Assembly (NCBI RefSeq): GCF_037042905.1
Contig: NC_087252.1
Coordinates: 35,853,556-35,917,555, forward strand
Origin: Lytechinus pictus
Taxonomy: Eukaryota; Echinodermata; Echinoidea; Temnopleuroida; Toxopneustidae
Direction: 5' to 3'
DNA length: 64,000 bases
Made by a program: the position numbers and the translations under genes. The notes beneath the pieces were generated by a model, which was not told the origin of the DNA, made no database searches, and saw only the letters and a program-made list of their open reading frames with translations. Within the stretch, counting starts at the first letter, position 1; every line of letters begins with the position of its first letter. Below, piece by piece: positions 1 to 11,743 of this stretch.

Positions 1-1195
1 AAATGCAAACATTAGTCTTCTTTCAGACGTTTAGATTTGTCTTTGGCAGAGTTAAATGCAACAAATATGCATCATTTTTTAACTGCTGCAGACACCTGTT
101 CAGACATAGAAGATTATTTTTACCAACAATATTCAATTTATTTGTCAAGTCCATTTAATTCAGACTGTAGAGTCAAATATGCATTACATGTAGGTTCATG
201 ATGATATAGAAAGTTATGTAAACTACAATTTCAGTGATATATTTATGGTCATGAAACTGAGGATGTTTTTTCCCTCTTTTTCTTTTAACCTCCTAGATTG
301 AATAAACACAGTTACATTGGTTCTTCGGAGGCCAGCTCAGTTGATTGTTGTACTTATACAATCCCAAGAGGAATTTGCCATCCGTAATAGTTCCTTTTCG
401 TCAACAAGCCACCTGACTTAACAAAGGTATGTTTTATAGGGGCATATGGGTCATATCTGCAAATTGTGCAAGGCTACAAAAAATACACAAAATGCACAGG
501 GGTGAACAATTCTCAGTATTGACGTTATCATGATGAAGTTTACAGTTTTGTAGGAAATTGTCTTCATTGTTTATTTTTGTTCGTATACATAATTACAAAT
601 TTTTAGTGTTTTCTAAGTTTGTAGGAGCAGGATGGGGATGCACAACTGACATAGAATGTAATCATGATTATAATCAAAATTGAAACACTTAGTTTCTCAA
701 TATGAAAGAATATGTCATTGAAAAAAGAAATGTATTCTACTAAAATTGAAAAACTTAACTTGCCTTATCAAAATCTAAAAACTTGCTTTTCGATATAAAA
801 AACACGTCTCTCATTTGTTTACTTGTTACTGTCGCAGCTTTAATGAAACTTCCATTTAAAAGTTGTAAACAACGGGTCTCCTGGAGGATACAAGCACTTG
901 GGCTGGTACCAACCTACACCATGGACGAGAAGAGGTTTCATATTCAACAAGATGGATTTTCCATTTCTTTCATTAAAAGAAAGAGTACCAAATTCCAATG
1001 ACTTGGGCAGTCCTTTGATCGATGAGGTAATACAGCTTCATAGATACAATAAATAATTTTTTATGCAGTTCATGCAGGTATATCAAAGTTCAACTCTTAT
1101 TTTTGGTACATGTATTTCCAAATTCTTTAAAAGAAAGAAAGAACAATCGAATTGAATGAAAAATTAAATTTTTTTATATATATATTGTATCGTAT
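1..1195. other. AT-rich stretch without a convincing gene
   Basis: There is no long open frame. A pyrimidine tract with an AG acceptor near 296 and a GT donor at 427 frame an exon-like block, but every frame across it hits a stop, so it may be UTR or chance. A second block, about 868-1026, ends at a GT donor and has an open frame with no clear protein family; a competing frame from a better acceptor at 836 ends in a stop at 1002. I cannot decide between them. Confidence 0.3.
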
Positions 1196-1196
1196 C

Positions 1197-1526
1197 CGAA
1201 CATCTACCCCCTGGACATCCACACCCCGGACATCCACCACCCGGACATCCACCCCCCGGACATCCACCCCCTTAGGACATCTACCCCCTAGGACATCTAC
1301 CCCCGGACATTTACCCCCCGGACATCTACCCCCCGGACAATTACCCCCCGGACATTTACCCCCCCGGACATCTACCCCCGGACATTTACCCCCCGGACAT
1401 TTACCCCCCCGGACATTTACCCCCCGGATATCTACCCCCCGGACATCTACCCCCTGGACAATTACCCCCTGGACATTTACCCCCCCCCCCCCAGACATCT
1501 ACCCCCGAGCATCTACTCACGGATAT
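1197..1526. repeat. GGACATCTACCCCC minisatellite, copy 1
   Basis: Some twenty head-to-tail units of about 14-15 bp, consensus GGACATCTACCCCC with ATTTACC and ATCCACC variants. It is preceded by a short TA-rich tract and ends in the variants GAGCATCTACTCACGG. Long open frames here on both strands encode only T/P- or G/V-rich periodic peptides and are by-products of the repeat. A second array of the same family lies at 62,391-62,810. Confidence 0.95.
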
Positions 1527-2060
1527 TTTGGATACGGGGGGTTCCAAAATTACGCATCATTTCATAAATGCATGCAGACCCAAAATTGCACAAAAACGTA
1601 AATTTGTGTACAAATCCAATGCAAATAGAGTTTTTAGCCAAAATTCATAAATGTATAATTTTTCCATTTACTGATTGAAATCAATTAATTCCATCTTATT
1701 TCTGGTCCAAATAAAGTCCCCGACAATTTCCATTGAAAAAACAATAAAAAACATAAAGTCCAAAAACAGAGAAATACATAAGAAATTTTGAAAACAGTTA
1801 AATACATGAAAAAATTAATGTGATTTTGAAATTTTTTGTTAGTACATTTGAACAGATTAATATAAAGTGTCTGTGTACCAAAAATTAGCATTTTAGGGGC
1901 ATTATTTAGTTAATTAAAGCAAAATTCTGATTTCATGCATAAATTAGCATAATTAATTAGCAATGAGATTTTTCACAGAGTTTGATCCTGTAGTTTTGTA
2001 TATTATGCCATTGGTAACGCAGGTGCCAAGTTTCGTCGCGATCAACGGCCCGAGATCATA

Positions 2061-2092
2061 AGGAGGGGGGCTGAATCAGCCCCCCCCCCCAC
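2061..2092. repeat. G/C hairpin with C run
   Basis: GGGGGGCTGA is followed after one base by its exact reverse complement and then a longer C run. This is a short perfect palindrome in AT-rich DNA. The flank resembles a low-copy repeat; no function is evident. Confidence 0.5.
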
Positions 2093-2196
2093 AGTCTTCT
2101 TAGGCATCGAAATAGCCTAGTCTATTTAGGTTTAATTCATGTGTAATATCTGTTTTATAAATCTTCCAAATGATACCAAGTATCGTTCAAGTGGGT

Positions 2197-2618
2197 TTAA
2201 AGGGGAAGTTCACGCTGACAAAAAGTTTATTGTTAAAACAGAAGAAAAAAATAATAAAAATATTGCTTAAGTTTTGAGGAAAATCCATCAAAGAATTAAA
2301 AAGTTATTTGAATTTCAATTATTTGAGTTGTAACGTCATATTCGGGCAGCATTTCTACATAATGAATTTTTTTTTTCTATACCTTTTCTATATCAAAGGA
2401 CCAATCATTTTACACCCAAACATGAAAAGAAAACACAAAATAACAAAAATATGTCCTCTGGAACCATTAAAAAATGAAATTCATGCATTTTATATTACAT
2501 AACTTTATTTGGCAGCTGCTCGTGTGTGTGATGCCACAAATCCAAAGGCTAAGCTTAGAATTCTAATAAATTATTTAATATTTAACAGATTTTCCTCAAA
2601 CCTTCACCAATTTTTTTG
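2197..2618. mobile_element. Foldback MITE (GGGGAAGTTCACCCTGAC family), right end missing
   Basis: It begins at TTAA with AGGGGAAGTTCACGCTGAC, then AAAAAGTTTATTGTTAAAA, and carries an internal GTAACGTCATATTCG..GCAGC block. A fuller copy with both ends lies at 37,417-37,885. Here the right part runs only to a CCTTCACCAA block and then switches to GTCTCACCTGCATAG, which resembles the end of the 162-bp-period element. The right terminal repeat was therefore lost or replaced. Nonautonomous, no protein. Confidence 0.7.
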
Positions 2619-2877
2619 TCTCACCTGCATAGCAGACTTGTTTTGTCCAAGTGAACTTTCATGTTAAGATTGAATGAGTTGCAATTATCTTAACTTTAAT
2701 ATATTTAAAAAAATTATTTGCTTCTAAATTGAAGACAAAGTGAAGATTGAAATGGTTTGATTTGTTTCAGTAGCAAAAGAGGTGCAGACTGCAGAGCTTC
2801 AAAATATTTGATATCGCTATAATATTGTCAGTACTCTATATCATTCTTATCTTTCCAACTATTTTGAGGCCGCCTGA

Positions 2878-5262
2878 ATCGCAAACCCTGTATGGCCAGT
2901 TTTTGTTTATGACAAACAATGTACATCTTTCCGCCCATTCTATCTCCCAAGAGAGTTTGGCCAAGTTCACATCCTGCTCGTATATGTGCCCCCCGACGGA
3001 GATGCAGACAGCGCATCTGCAACCATCTCGGACACTGTCAACTCATTAGCCATGGCATCCCCTGATGCGCCAATTATCGTGATAGGGGACTTCAACCATT
3101 GTCGTCTGGAAAACATCCTACCGAACTATCATCAGGTCGTCGATTGTGCAACACGAGGAAATAATGTACTTGACCGATGTTACAGCTCCGTGCGCAATGC
3201 TTACAAGGCGACTGCCCGACACGGCATCGGCAAATCAGACCACTTAACTGTACACCTACTTCCTAAATACAGACAACTGATCAAAAGAGAAAAGGTTCAG
3301 ATAAAGAAAATCAAAGTATGGAACAAGGAAGCGTCTGAAAATCTCCAGACCTGTTTTGATATCACTGATTGGGACTTACTCATCTCTAGCGCTTCAAATT
3401 TAGATGAAGCAGTAGAAATTATCAATGGTTATATTTTGTTCTGTCAAGATCTACACATTAAGGACAGAGAAATTACGATTTTTCCGAACCAAAAACCCTG
3501 GGTCAGGAAAAGTTTGAGGGATATGTTTGTGCAAAGAAACAGGGCTTTTGCAAGCAGGGACGATAATGCCCTGCGTGAGATTAATCATAACATTCAAAAA
3601 GAAATTGTTAAGGCAAAGAAAAAGTATAAAGAAAAAATGGAAAGTAATTTTAGATCTAATAATACACGTGATGCCTCGAAGTGTATGCAAACGATGACAG
3701 GTTACAAACCGAAACAGAAATCTCCCCCAATGTTAGATTCATGTTCTGTTTACGATATGTCTAATATATTTAATAAGTTTTATGCAAGATTCGATGACAA
3801 GTGCTTTGACGCGGAGAGGGAAAGAATTGTAACCTCTCTTAAAGATCTCAATGATACACCCATAATATGTCAATACAATGATGTTGTTATGTACTTCAAA
3901 CGCACCAACCCAAGGAAATCAATGGGACCGGACGGTATTTGTGGGAGAGTGCTTAAAACGTGTGCCCAGCAATTAGCAACCCCATTTGTCATACTTTTTC
4001 AAGCATCTTTGGACCAAAACTTTGTTCCACTATGCTGGAAGACATCGACTATAATCCCAGCAGCTAAATCACCTCAAGCATCTGAACTCAATGATTACCG
4101 ACCAATTTCTCTCACCTCATTGGTGGTAAAATGTTTTGAACGGCTAATACTTCAGAAACACATTCTCCCACAGATACTGCCTGACATTGATCCTTTACAA
4201 TTTGCTTACCAACCACGCAAATCTGTAAATGATGCTGTGTTATTGTTAACACACTTGATTGCCCAGCACGTTGATAAACTTGGTTGTTATGTTCGTACCG
4301 CCTTTGTCGACTTTTCGTCGGCTTTTAACACAATTCAGCCTCACCTACTGATGAATAAGCTAGCTGACACTAATCTAAAACCCTCTCTCATATTATGGCT
4401 CCACAACTTTCTGACAGAGAGAATTCAAAGTGTAAAACTAAAAGGTGTTTCGTCGAACCCCCTCATTACAAACACAGGTTCCCCCCAGGGTAGCGTGTTG
4501 TCTGCACCATTATTTATTATTTATACCAATGATTGCATCTCATCAAGCGATGACGTAACAATAATAAAATATGCTGACGATACTGCCATCATCGGCATGA
4601 TTCGTAACAATAACGAAAGTAAATATCGTGAAGAGTTGTTAATGTTTGATAATTGGTGTGATAATAATTTCTTGGAACTAAACACGGCTAAAACAAAGGA
4701 GATGATAACAGATTTTCGTACAAACCGAGGTCAGACAAACCCAATTATGTTCAAAGGAGAGGTTATAGAAAATGTTAACAACTTTAAGTATTTGGGTACT
4801 ATAGTTGATAGTGAAATTTCATGGAAGGATCAGTGTCAGTCTCTATATACAAAGGCCCAACAACGATTATACTTTCTTCGGAAAATGAATTCTTTCAATG
4901 TTGATAGAATTTTGTTAAAGCTTTTCTACAAATCAGTGATAGAAAGTGTTATGCTTTTCAGTTGTGTTGTCTGGTTCGGAGGGTGCAGACAAGAAGACAT
5001 GAAGAAATTGCAGAAAATAGCCAATTGTGCTGGGAAGATTACTGGAGAAGAGGCAAATGTGACCAATGAATGCGTTCAAGCAATCTTGAAACAGGCCTCA
5101 CAGATCATACAAAATAAGGACCACCCCCTCCACTCATGTTATATTCAAATGCGATCTGGAAGGCGGTATAGATCAATGAGGGCTCGAACATCGCGTTTCC
5201 TTCATTCTTTTGTGCCGCTCTCCATTCGAAAATACAACGAACAACTTCAATCAAGCCTGTAA
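2878..5262 (+). CDS. LINE ORF2 fragment: endonuclease C-terminal part plus reverse transcriptase
   Basis: The open frame begins after a stop at 2875; the first ATG is at 2986, but truncation makes any start arbitrary. Counting from that Met, residues 34-37 are GDFN and 84-86 SDH, the C-terminal catalytic motifs of the AP-like endonuclease; the N-terminal half is missing. The RT domain covers about 300-590, with YRPISL (371-376), the aspartate motif FVDFSSAFNTI (440-450), SPQGSVLS (499-506) and the catalytic YADD (529-532). A C-terminal LYFLRKMNSFNV block and a basic end are typical of L2/CR1-type ORF2. It copies element RNA into a nicked chromosomal target. The 758-codon frame has no internal stop, which suggests recent insertion, but without the endonuclease half it cannot move itself. 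The CR1 versus L2/Rex1 assignment is from remembered motifs only. Confidence 0.9.
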   Translation: MANPVWPVFVYDKQCTSFRPFYLPREFGQVHILLVYVPPDGDADSASATISDTVNSLAMASPDAPIIVIGDFNHCRLENILPNYHQVVDCATRGNNVLDRCYSSVRNAYKATARHGIGKSDHLTVHLLPKYRQLIKREKVQIKKIKVWNKEASENLQTCFDITDWDLLISSASNLDEAVEIINGYILFCQDLHIKDREITIFPNQKPWVRKSLRDMFVQRNRAFASRDDNALREINHNIQKEIVKAKKKYKEKMESNFRSNNTRDASKCMQTMTGYKPKQKSPPMLDSCSVYDMSNIFNKFYARFDDKCFDAERERIVTSLKDLNDTPIICQYNDVVMYFKRTNPRKSMGPDGICGRVLKTCAQQLATPFVILFQASLDQNFVPLCWKTSTIIPAAKSPQASELNDYRPISLTSLVVKCFERLILQKHILPQILPDIDPLQFAYQPRKSVNDAVLLLTHLIAQHVDKLGCYVRTAFVDFSSAFNTIQPHLLMNKLADTNLKPSLILWLHNFLTERIQSVKLKGVSSNPLITNTGSPQGSVLSAPLFIIYTNDCISSSDDVTIIKYADDTAIIGMIRNNNESKYREELLMFDNWCDNNFLELNTAKTKEMITDFRTNRGQTNPIMFKGEVIENVNNFKYLGTIVDSEISWKDQCQSLYTKAQQRLYFLRKMNSFNVDRILLKLFYKSVIESVMLFSCVVWFGGCRQEDMKKLQKIANCAGKITGEEANVTNECVQAILKQASQIIQNKDHPLHSCYIQMRSGRRYRSMRARTSRFLHSFVPLSIRKYNEQLQSSL

Positions 5263-5375
5263 TCTTGCCACTTCGTCAGTCACCTACTATATTCTCACAC
5301 ATGTATACAATTTACTAATATTACCCTGATACTATCGACTGAAATGAAAGCATTGAATGAGCAATTGTCTATTTA

Positions 5376-5420
5376 TAATGATGATTATGATAATAATGAT
5401 GAATGATAATGATGATAATG

Positions 5421-5465
<45 letters not shown>

Positions 5466-5577
5466 TAATAATGATAGGAAAATTATATTAATGATAATAG
5501 TAATAATAATATTAATAATAATGATAATGACAATGATAATAATGATATTGAAAATAAATAACAATAACAATAATTAA
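5376..5577. repeat. (AAT)n-rich microsatellite in LINE 3' UTR, block 1
   Basis: Imperfect AAT/GAT trinucleotide repeat just after the LINE stop codon. Asn- or Ile-rich open frames over it are artefacts. Confidence 0.9.
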
Positions 5578-5694
5578 GAGCAAAGTTGTACCGATTTTGA
5601 GTGAAATTATTTTATATTATGTATTTTCCCCTTATTTGTATGACTGTATGTAGTTTGTTGTATTTCTTTGTATGTTTTTTTTCTGTATATCCTG

Positions 5695-5770
5695 TAATAA
5701 TGATAATGATAATAGTAATGATTGATTATTGATAATTGTAATAATAGAAACAATATTAATAATAATAATA

Positions 5771-5822
<52 letters not shown>

Positions 5823-5930
5823 TAATAACAATGACAATAACAATAATAATAATAATAATAATACAATTAATAATAATAATCATAATGATAATAATAATAA
5901 TGATAATTATATTAATAATAACGATGATTA
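5695..5930. repeat. (AAT)n-rich microsatellite in LINE 3' UTR, block 2
   Basis: A second imperfect AAT array. Together with the following sequence (GTTACCGATTTGATTGAAAT and on) it repeats the block-1 arrangement about 350 bp downstream, so the 3' UTR contains a tandem duplication. Confidence 0.9.
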
Positions 5931-6121
5931 AGAGTAAAATGTTACCGATTTGATTGAAATTATTTTGTATTATGTATTTTTCTTCAAATATGTGTGATTG
6001 TATATATATTCTGTAGAATTTATCTTTACGCTTTGATTTTGTATATTTCTGTGTATATGTAAATGCCAACAAGAATATTTTCCTAAATGGACAGAATAAA
6101 ATCAATTCTCAATTCTCAATT

Positions 6122-6236
6122 CAATAACTTTATTATTTGTTATCCGATTTTGATGAAATTTTCGGCATTTTGCTCAGTGAATTATACTCTATGTATTAAG
6201 ATATAAATATTTTCAGCCCGGACCATCCCTTTAAGT
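6122..6236. mobile_element. Right end of a TTAA-bordered MITE (GGTCCGGG family)
   Basis: The block runs from a CCGATTTTGATGAAATTTT motif to GCCCGGACCATCCCTTTAA. Its reverse complement matches both ends of the element at 40,676-41,261 in order and spacing. The left half is absent, consistent with interruption by the LINE that ends at 6118. Confidence 0.6.
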
Positions 6237-6599
6237 TTTGAACCAGGATTTGATTTTTGTGGGATATAATATACATGTATTTTATATACACCTCAGTTCA
6301 ATATGTTTTACAATGTAACTGTACATCTGATTAAGTTTATCTTATTGTTACTTAATAAAACCACTTTACTCCAAAGAAGTATTTTGAATATTGGGTTCTT
6401 TCACTATGAAGTATTCTTTATCCCGCTTAATATTCAACCTTTAATGAGAGCTGTGGTAATGAGTTCCATGACATTTGCTCTGGCGACAATTGCTCCGCTG
6501 TAAATTCTACACACTATTCAGCTTCAACCCCTAAACCTACCATGAAACCCTATTGCAACCCTGACCCTCGAAGACAGAATTTATCCTGGGGCAATTATC

Positions 6600-7545
6600 G
6601 CAGGAGCACCTGGTAATCAGATGGAAATGATTGGAGAGATGAAGATTAAATGGGGGGGGGGGGGGGGGGTGGTGGAGATGATGAAAGGTGGGATGGCCAT
6701 GATGATGAGTGATGGAGTTGAGAAGGGTGGGGACGACGAGTGGATGGAGATGATGAGAGGAGGAATGGGGATGATGCAAGGATGGATGGAGATGATGTGG
6801 GAGGGATGGAGATGATAAAGTTTAGAGATGAGTGGGTTACAAGAGACGAGCAGGGAGATGAGGTGGATGGAAACGATGTGGAAGGGTTGACATGAGGAGA
6901 GGTTAGAGATGAGAGGAAGGATTGAGATGAAAGCTGGAGATGTGAAAATGGTTGGAGATGAAAAGGGAGTGATCATCATCAACTTCATCAATATCATTGC
7001 CATCACCACACCATCATGATCATCGTCACTATCATGACTATCATAATCACCATCATTATTAATATAATTACTTTCATTATCACCACCAAATAAATTATCA
7101 TTGGCGTAATGAGCCAAGGATTTTGAGAGGGACATGATATGGCAGATTGTGCCAGTATTTTTTTTTTTAATTGTGAGCAAGCAAACTTCTCTATATTTTT
7201 ATTACATAATTTTACGTTTTGATAGATTCTGACATAATACTGAAAATCTTCTCTCTTTTCTTTCTCTTATTATTTATGTTTTGTATTTTATTATCATTTT
7301 TTTCGGGGGAGGGGGGGGGGGGGCTCTTTCCCCCAAGACCTCACCCCCACCATCATCACCAATTTCATCATCACTATCATCAAAATACCCGTCAACACCA
7401 CTGGCTTCATCATCACCATCATCAACACCATTACTATCACTATCCTCATCATCACCACCCACCTCATCACCATCACCAGTCTATAATTATCATCTTCACC
7501 CACATCATTATCCTCATCACCACATCTTGATCATCATCTTCACGA
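6600..7545. repeat. Low-complexity GATG/GGAG-rich then CATCAC-rich DNA with G runs
   Basis: 6610-6970 is strongly purine-rich (GATGG, GGAG) on the plus strand, with a run of about 20 G near 6651. 6970-7110 and 7340-7540 are CATCATCACC-rich, the complementary composition. A further run of about 16 G is near 7307. His/Met/Ser-rich open frames here are not genes. Confidence 0.85.
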
Positions 7546-7549
7546 TTAT

Positions 7550-8280
7550 TTCATCTGTGATTTCATACATAGAAACTACATGTAGTACTAAGTATATGTC
7601 ACATTATGTTTTACCATGCTTGAGATTATACTTTATATGACTTGACTTTATATTATATTCTCACCCAAAAAGGACATTTCAATGATTACTAGTAGAAATC
7701 AATGAAGATGATTTATATCTCCCTTATCAAATCAGCGCGTATTGAAAAGCTTTGACAATAGAACCAGAGAATAATGTATTTCAGAACTATTTGTGAGAAT
7801 TAATGAAAAGTAAAATATCAAAATGCAAACCGGCAGCAAGAGAAGTCATATTTGCGTTAAAAAAAGGAATATTTCTGTTTGTTGGAATTTTTAGAGAATT
7901 AGTATGATTAACATCAATCAAAAAGTGGCATGAATATTCATCCCTGCATAAAGACATGCAAGATTAATTTTCTAAATGTGTTGGAAACTACATTACCATG
8001 GTAATAACAAGAGGTATCCCTTTTCAGCACTGTTATTCTTTTACCTTTTCATTTTTTTCCATTTCTTTATTCGCGCCCCTTTTCCCTTTTTGCACCCCCT
8101 ACATACGACCCTGACATTGATACAATAGTAATATCTATTTGATGGAAGCTCCTATACAGTCAGTGCGTCCAAAAAAAAAACTATACACTTTTGAAATGGC
8201 TGCCAAACAAACAAATATATCACTTAGGGGGGGAAAAGCCAATCAAGTCAACCTTCAAAGACACCCATAAGTGTTTAGCG
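7550..8280. other. No gene; one mariner-like terminal motif
   Basis: AT-rich DNA without coding signal. At 8155, TACAGTCAGTGCGTCC followed by an A run resembles a Tc1/mariner-type terminal repeat beside TA, but I see no matching opposite end in the window. Confidence 0.4.
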
Positions 8281-8284
8281 AGCA

Positions 8285-8480
8285 CTCCCCACTATGTTGA
8301 TTTGAGTAAATAGAGAAAAATCAAACTTGCTAAACGCTGAAGATTTCATCAAAATCGGATGTAAAATAAGAAAGTTATGACATTTTAAAGTTTTGCTTAT
8401 TTTTCACAACACAGTGTTATGCACAACTCAAATGAGACGGCCGATGATGCCCCTCACTATTTCTTTTGTTTTATTATGAC
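8285..8480. mobile_element. Fragment of the TTAA foldback MITE (left half)
   Basis: Matches the left half of the complete element at 34,722-35,319: GTTGATTTGA..AGAGAAAAATCAAAC, a TTTCATCAAAATCGGAT block, AAGTTATGACATTTTAAAG, and CACAACTCAAATGAGAC. The right terminal half is missing. Confidence 0.7.
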
Positions 8481-8936
8481 CAGTTTGGTTGTTCAAGTAA
8501 ATTTCATAAATTATTAAATTGAACTTCAATGCATGAGTGAACACAAATTGTACTTTTCTGGGCAGCATTTTAACTTTATCATGTGGATCTTCATGGGGGT
8601 CGGGATAATAGGGAGTGAGATGGCACTTAGTGGGAGAATTAGGTTGATGGAATAAGGGTTAAGAGAACATTTAGCCCCCTCCCTCCCCTCCTGTTGACAG
8701 ACAGATTGCTATTACATGTGCGTAAGAAAGTCAAGAGCACAATGTTGATTTAATGATAAATAATGAAAATCGGGAGTGGTGCATCAAGTTTTACCTATCA
8801 ATCATTTATTAAACAATTTATCAATAAGTCTACTCATAATCAATGTGTAATGTGATCAATCAAACATTCATATTTTTCAATAAATTATTAATAAATCAAC
8901 ATAATCAGTCAATATCTTGGTAATCATTCCATGAAA

Positions 8937-10150
8937 AAACAAGTGGAGCGCCTCTGGCAGTCTCACTCGCATCAAACGATTCACACTCTGAAACATACTA
9001 TGAAATAATTATTCACAAAAACACCATTCATGTATAATGATACAATACTACGTTCATTGACATTTGACCTTGATCATGTGATCTAAAACTTGTCAGAGAT
9101 ACTTGATTACCCCTATATCCACATTTTATACACTATATCTATAAACTTTGAGAGGTCATGTGACCTGTACCTCACACAAGACATTCAGTGATATTTGGTT
9201 ACTCTTACATGTATGTCCAAGTTTCATGAATCAGATCCATAAAGCTCTCAAAGTTAGGATGGTAATTCAACAGATACCCCCATATGGCCAAAGTTCATTG
9301 ACTCTAAATGACCTTTGACTTTGGTCATGTGACGTGAAATTCGCACAGGATGTGTAGTGGTACATGATTACTCTTATGTCCCAAGTTTCTTGAATCAGAT
9401 CCAAAAACTTCAGAAGTTATGATGGTAATTCAATAGATTATGGCCTAAGTTCATTAACCTTTGAACTTGGTCATGTGACCTGAAATTCGCACAGGATGTT
9501 CAGTGATACTTGATTACTCTTATGTCCAAGTTTTATGAACTAGACCAAAAAACTTTCAAAGTTATGATGGTAATTCAACAATACCCCAAATTTGGCCAAA
9601 GTTTATTGACCCTAAATGACCTTTGACTTTGGTCATGTGACGTGAAATTCGCACAGGATGTGTAGTGGTACATGATTACTCTTATGTCCAAGTTTTATGA
9701 ACCAGACCAATAAACATTCAAAGTTATGATGGTAATTCAACAAATACCCCAATTTGGCCAAAGTTCATTGACCTTAAATGACCTTTGACCTTGATCATGT
9801 GACCTGAAATTCACACAGGATGTGTAGTGGCACAAGATTACTCTTATGTCCAAGTTTCATGAATCAGATCCATAAACTTTTAAAGTTATGATGGTAATTC
9901 AACAAATACCCCCAATTTGGCCAAAGTTTATTGACCCTAAATGACCTTTGACCTTGGTCATGTGACTCAAAATTCAAGCAGGATGTTCAGCAATACTTGA
10001 TTAACTTTATGGCAAAGTTTAATGAACTAGGTCCTTATACTTTCTACGTTATACTGTCATTTAAAAAACTTAACCTTCGGTTAAGATTTGGTGTTGACGC
10101 CGTCGGAAAAGCGGCGCATAAGGTCTCACTATGCTTCGCAGGTGAGACAA
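8937..10150 (+). mobile_element. Element with internal 162-bp tandem repeats, copy 1
   Basis: It starts AAACAAGTGGAGCGCCTCTGG, then GCAGTCTCACTCGCAT, and ends GGCGCATAAGG..GCAGGTGAGACA. The interior is a direct tandem array: GATGGTAATTCAA recurs at about 9260, 9423, 9568, 9730 and 9892, a period of 162-163 bp with one shortened unit. Each unit has GACCTTTGAC..GGTCATGTGAC. The GTCTC..TGC near the head is the inverse of GCAGGTGAGAC at the tail. It has no ORF, so it is nonautonomous. Further copies lie at 13,158 and 28,169. Confidence 0.85.
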
Positions 10151-11743
10151 TAATCACTTTCAGTCACAAAAAGTTACATGATGAAAGGTTTTACTAGAAG
10201 CTACATATACATTGCCACTACAAGCATACATGGCAGTATTAAAACTCAAGTTAAGGATAGAGATAGAGAATTAAAAAAGACACTGTGGAGACAAAATTAT
10301 CTCAAATTTACTTCTTATGCCAGGTGTAAATTAATGCAATGAGTCATTATACAGAAAAGATAAATAATATCAAGCTTCTATTTTAGCTTTGTTCCTTTAA
10401 AAAATACTTAAATGAGAGAACAAATTGTTCTTTTGTTTTACAAAAACAACATTGTCATAAGTAACAAGTCACACTCTGAAAAAAAACCCACAATAATGAT
10501 AATAAAGCATGGAGTGGTTTTAAAATGAATTCTCTGTAATCTTTACAAATCAATGGTTATAAAACGAACCCAACATGTATCTCAATAGATAATAAAAACC
10601 TATAGATTTTTTCTTGAAGTGTTGATCCTGACCAATCACATACTTTCCATCAAAAACTTCGCATTCAATGAATTGTGAAAGAAAACATAACAAAGTACAA
10701 CTTTACAACAAAAAACAAAAGAAAAAACCACTCCTAGTCTCCTAATAGCTTTTCCTAGTATTTATCAAAAAACGTCTACAAAGACAATATACAATCATGT
10801 ACAGTAACCAGGGCAGTATTGAGCTCTATAATACCCTATAGGCCAAGATGTTCAATTCACAATGGACTTGGAATAGATTAGTTATTATCAAAGTATAAAC
10901 ACAAACAAAATAATTGAAAGAGTGGCTACATACATCAAGCTATAGCTCTTAATATTTCCTTACACCAGATGTACATTTATGAGTTCTTACAAAAAGGATG
11001 ATGCTTTTACAAACAAAAATGTATTGTAAAGTACAGCTTTTTTTTCATCAATCCTTCAGGGATTTGTTTAAGACATACATCACTATCCTGACTACTCTGA
11101 GAAACACAGAAACAATAACAAAAGCAAAAAAGAGAAAATTTGTATTCCATTGAACATAATTTCCATGTTTAAGCTGCTCAATGAATAGCACCATATGTCT
11201 ACATAAATAATATGCACCATAAAATTATTGGAAAAGTGTATCCTGTCAAAATCCTGATTTATATGTATTTTCATTCAAATACCCTAACCACTTTCATCTT
11301 CATGAGGCCAATTGATAATGGAACCAGCCAGGAGCCCCAACAACTTGGAAACAGTCGTGTAAATAACAAATACATGTGTAGTAATATTATGATAATGGCA
11401 GATCTTTCATATGAAAGTCATAAAACAATACCTTATTTTTTGTTTCTTGTAAGAAACCAAAAATTAAATAATATGTATGAAATATAAATTGTCAGTTATC
11501 AGTTTCAACTTAAACGAAAGAGAGACATGTTGAGATATCAACACAATTCCTGTTTACCAAAGGACAGGTCGTGAAATAAAAATAAGAAAATCTCAGACAA
11601 TTTTTCATCATCTAAGTTTCCTTTAACATTTAAAACTTTGCCTTTAAAATCTTCAGTGGCAAAACCCCTTTGATCATAGGAGTGGGCTATACATGGATCA
11701 AAAATACTTTTTTTGACATTTTAATATGGCAACAGTTTTGATC
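10151..11743. other. AT-rich DNA, no recognised repeat or gene
   Basis: The longest frames (91 and 60 codons) overlap on opposite strands and look random. A weak minus-strand exon-like block (acceptor near 11,350, then an open run to a stop near 11,300) could end a gene whose first exon may be at 19,656, but no continuity can be shown. Confidence 0.3.

Larger units (their letters stand above)
2821..6118 (+). mobile_element. 5'-truncated L2/CR1-like LINE with intact RT frame and 3' tail
   Basis: A non-LTR retrotransposon that lost its 5' part (ORF1 and most of the endonuclease) but keeps ORF2 from mid-endonuclease, the reverse transcriptase, a long 3' UTR, an AATAAA-type signal near 6095 and a short-tandem tail of (CAATTCT)n near 6100-6117. 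The 5' limit is uncertain; open coding starts at 2878. The 3' end sits directly in the right half of a MITE at 6122-6236, so the LINE probably inserted into that MITE. Confidence 0.85.

Noticed and set aside
296..427. Exon with good pyrimidine tract, acceptor and GTATGT donor
   Set aside because: All three plus-strand frames contain stops, and the minus strand can be read in several short protein-like ways, so coding function cannot be supported.
1127..1601. Overlapping 123- and 149-codon frames
   Set aside because: Both are periodic translations of the GGACATCTACCCCC minisatellite on opposite strands.
5607..6105. Ile-, Leu- or Asn-rich frames of 60-157 codons
   Set aside because: Translations of the (AAT)n microsatellite in the LINE 3' UTR.
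6537..7640. His/Pro/Ser- or Met/Gly-rich frames, one 187 codons
   Set aside because: Low-complexity GATG/CATC DNA read in several frames; no domain or splice support.
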